Assembly (NCBI GenBank): GCA_938004115.1
Contig: CALKWS010000045.1
Location: forward strand, 1-5,694
Length of the DNA stretch: 5,694 bases
Direction: 5' to 3'
From: an uncultured Ruaniaceae bacterium
GTDB taxonomy: Bacteria; Actinomycetota; Actinomycetes; Actinomycetales; Beutenbergiaceae
Shown: positions 5,595 to 5,694 of the stretch, in pieces
Position numbering within the stretch: the first letter of the stretch is position 1
How the letters are laid out: each line of letters begins with the position of its first letter
The notes under the pieces: model-generated
Databases searched by the model: none
What the model saw: only the letters and a program-made list of their open reading frames with translations
Told to the model about the DNA's origin: nothing
Translations under genes and position numbers: made by a program

Positions 5595-5694
5595 GTGAGC
5601 GACACGATGACCGATGCCCGCACCTACCTGGTGCGCACTCTGGGCTGCCAGATGAACGTGCACGACTCGGAGCGGATGTCCGGTCTGTTGGAGG
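5595..5694 (+). CDS. miaB: MiaB, tRNA methylthiotransferase, N-terminal fragment (3' end outside window)
   Basis: MiaB is a radical-SAM iron-sulfur enzyme that adds the methylthio group to N6-isopentenyladenosine at position 37 of tRNAs, improving codon reading. Only 33 residues are visible. They include TYLVRTLGCQMNVHDSERMS, the start of the N-terminal methylthiotransferase domain. Cys18 is the first of three cysteines that hold the auxiliary iron-sulfur cluster, and GCQMN is diagnostic of the family. The GTG at 5595 is chosen because the -10 hexamer lies 8 nt upstream; an ATG at 5607 is in frame and would remove four residues without affecting the domain. The gene is divergent from gluA. 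Presence near recA-recX is common in actinobacteria. The radical-SAM and TRAM domains are outside the window. Confidence 0.92.
   Translation, partial: MSDTMTDARTYLVRTLGCQMNVHDSERMSGLLE

Noticed and set aside
5441..5623. 60-residue minus-strand frame with a KLLLLGSAGVW stretch resembling a signal peptide
   Set aside because: It overlaps the miaB start, both candidate promoters and the gluA N-terminus, and continues into an unremarkable Arg/Leu-rich sequence.

Overview
The window is high-GC DNA with strongly GC-biased third codon positions. It comes from an actinobacterium; the RecA, RecX, GluA and MiaB sequences all look actinobacterial, and Micrococcales is my best but unproven guess. The order is recA (3' part) > recX > TAXI solute-binding lipoprotein > fused TRAP permease >, then < gluA-type ABC ATPase, then miaB > (5' part). 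All six genes read cleanly, with no frameshifts.

Positions 1-1194 hold the RecA C-terminal part and its partner RecX, which overlap by 11 bases. A bulged GC-rich hairpin follows recX. A 198-bp gap then carries a GlnR-like GTGAC-N6-GTAAC box and a plausible promoter. From 1393 to 4586 lies a two-gene operon with a 4-bp GTGA overlap. It encodes a complete TAXI-type TRAP uptake system: a lipoprotein that captures substrate outside the membrane, and a fused DctQ-DctM permease that moves it inward using an ion gradient. The permease ends in a disordered tail of about 70 residues. It converges on the ATPase gene across a 105-bp gap filled by a degenerate repeat of about 20 bp, with a 24-bp exact copy at 40-bp spacing.

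The ATPase (4692-5495, minus strand) is a near-canonical glutamate-type GluA with every catalytic motif, but no binding protein or permease of an ABC system lies in the window. From memory, the usual actinobacterial order is recA-recX, then gluD-gluC-gluB-gluA on the opposite strand, then divergent miaB. Here the flanks and gluA are in place, while the space of gluB, gluC and gluD is occupied by a secondary transporter family that includes glutamate/glutamine binders. The most interesting reading is a non-homologous replacement of most of the glutamate ABC importer by a TAXI-TRAP importer, leaving an intact orphan ATPase.

The 99-bp divergent gluA/miaB region is dense in signals. Both genes have a TANNNT -10 hexamer 6 or 8 nt before the start codon, as expected for leaderless transcripts. 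Two abutting perfect inverted repeats lie there: one encloses the gluA -10 hexamer and the other covers its -35 zone. This suggests that gluA remains under specific control.
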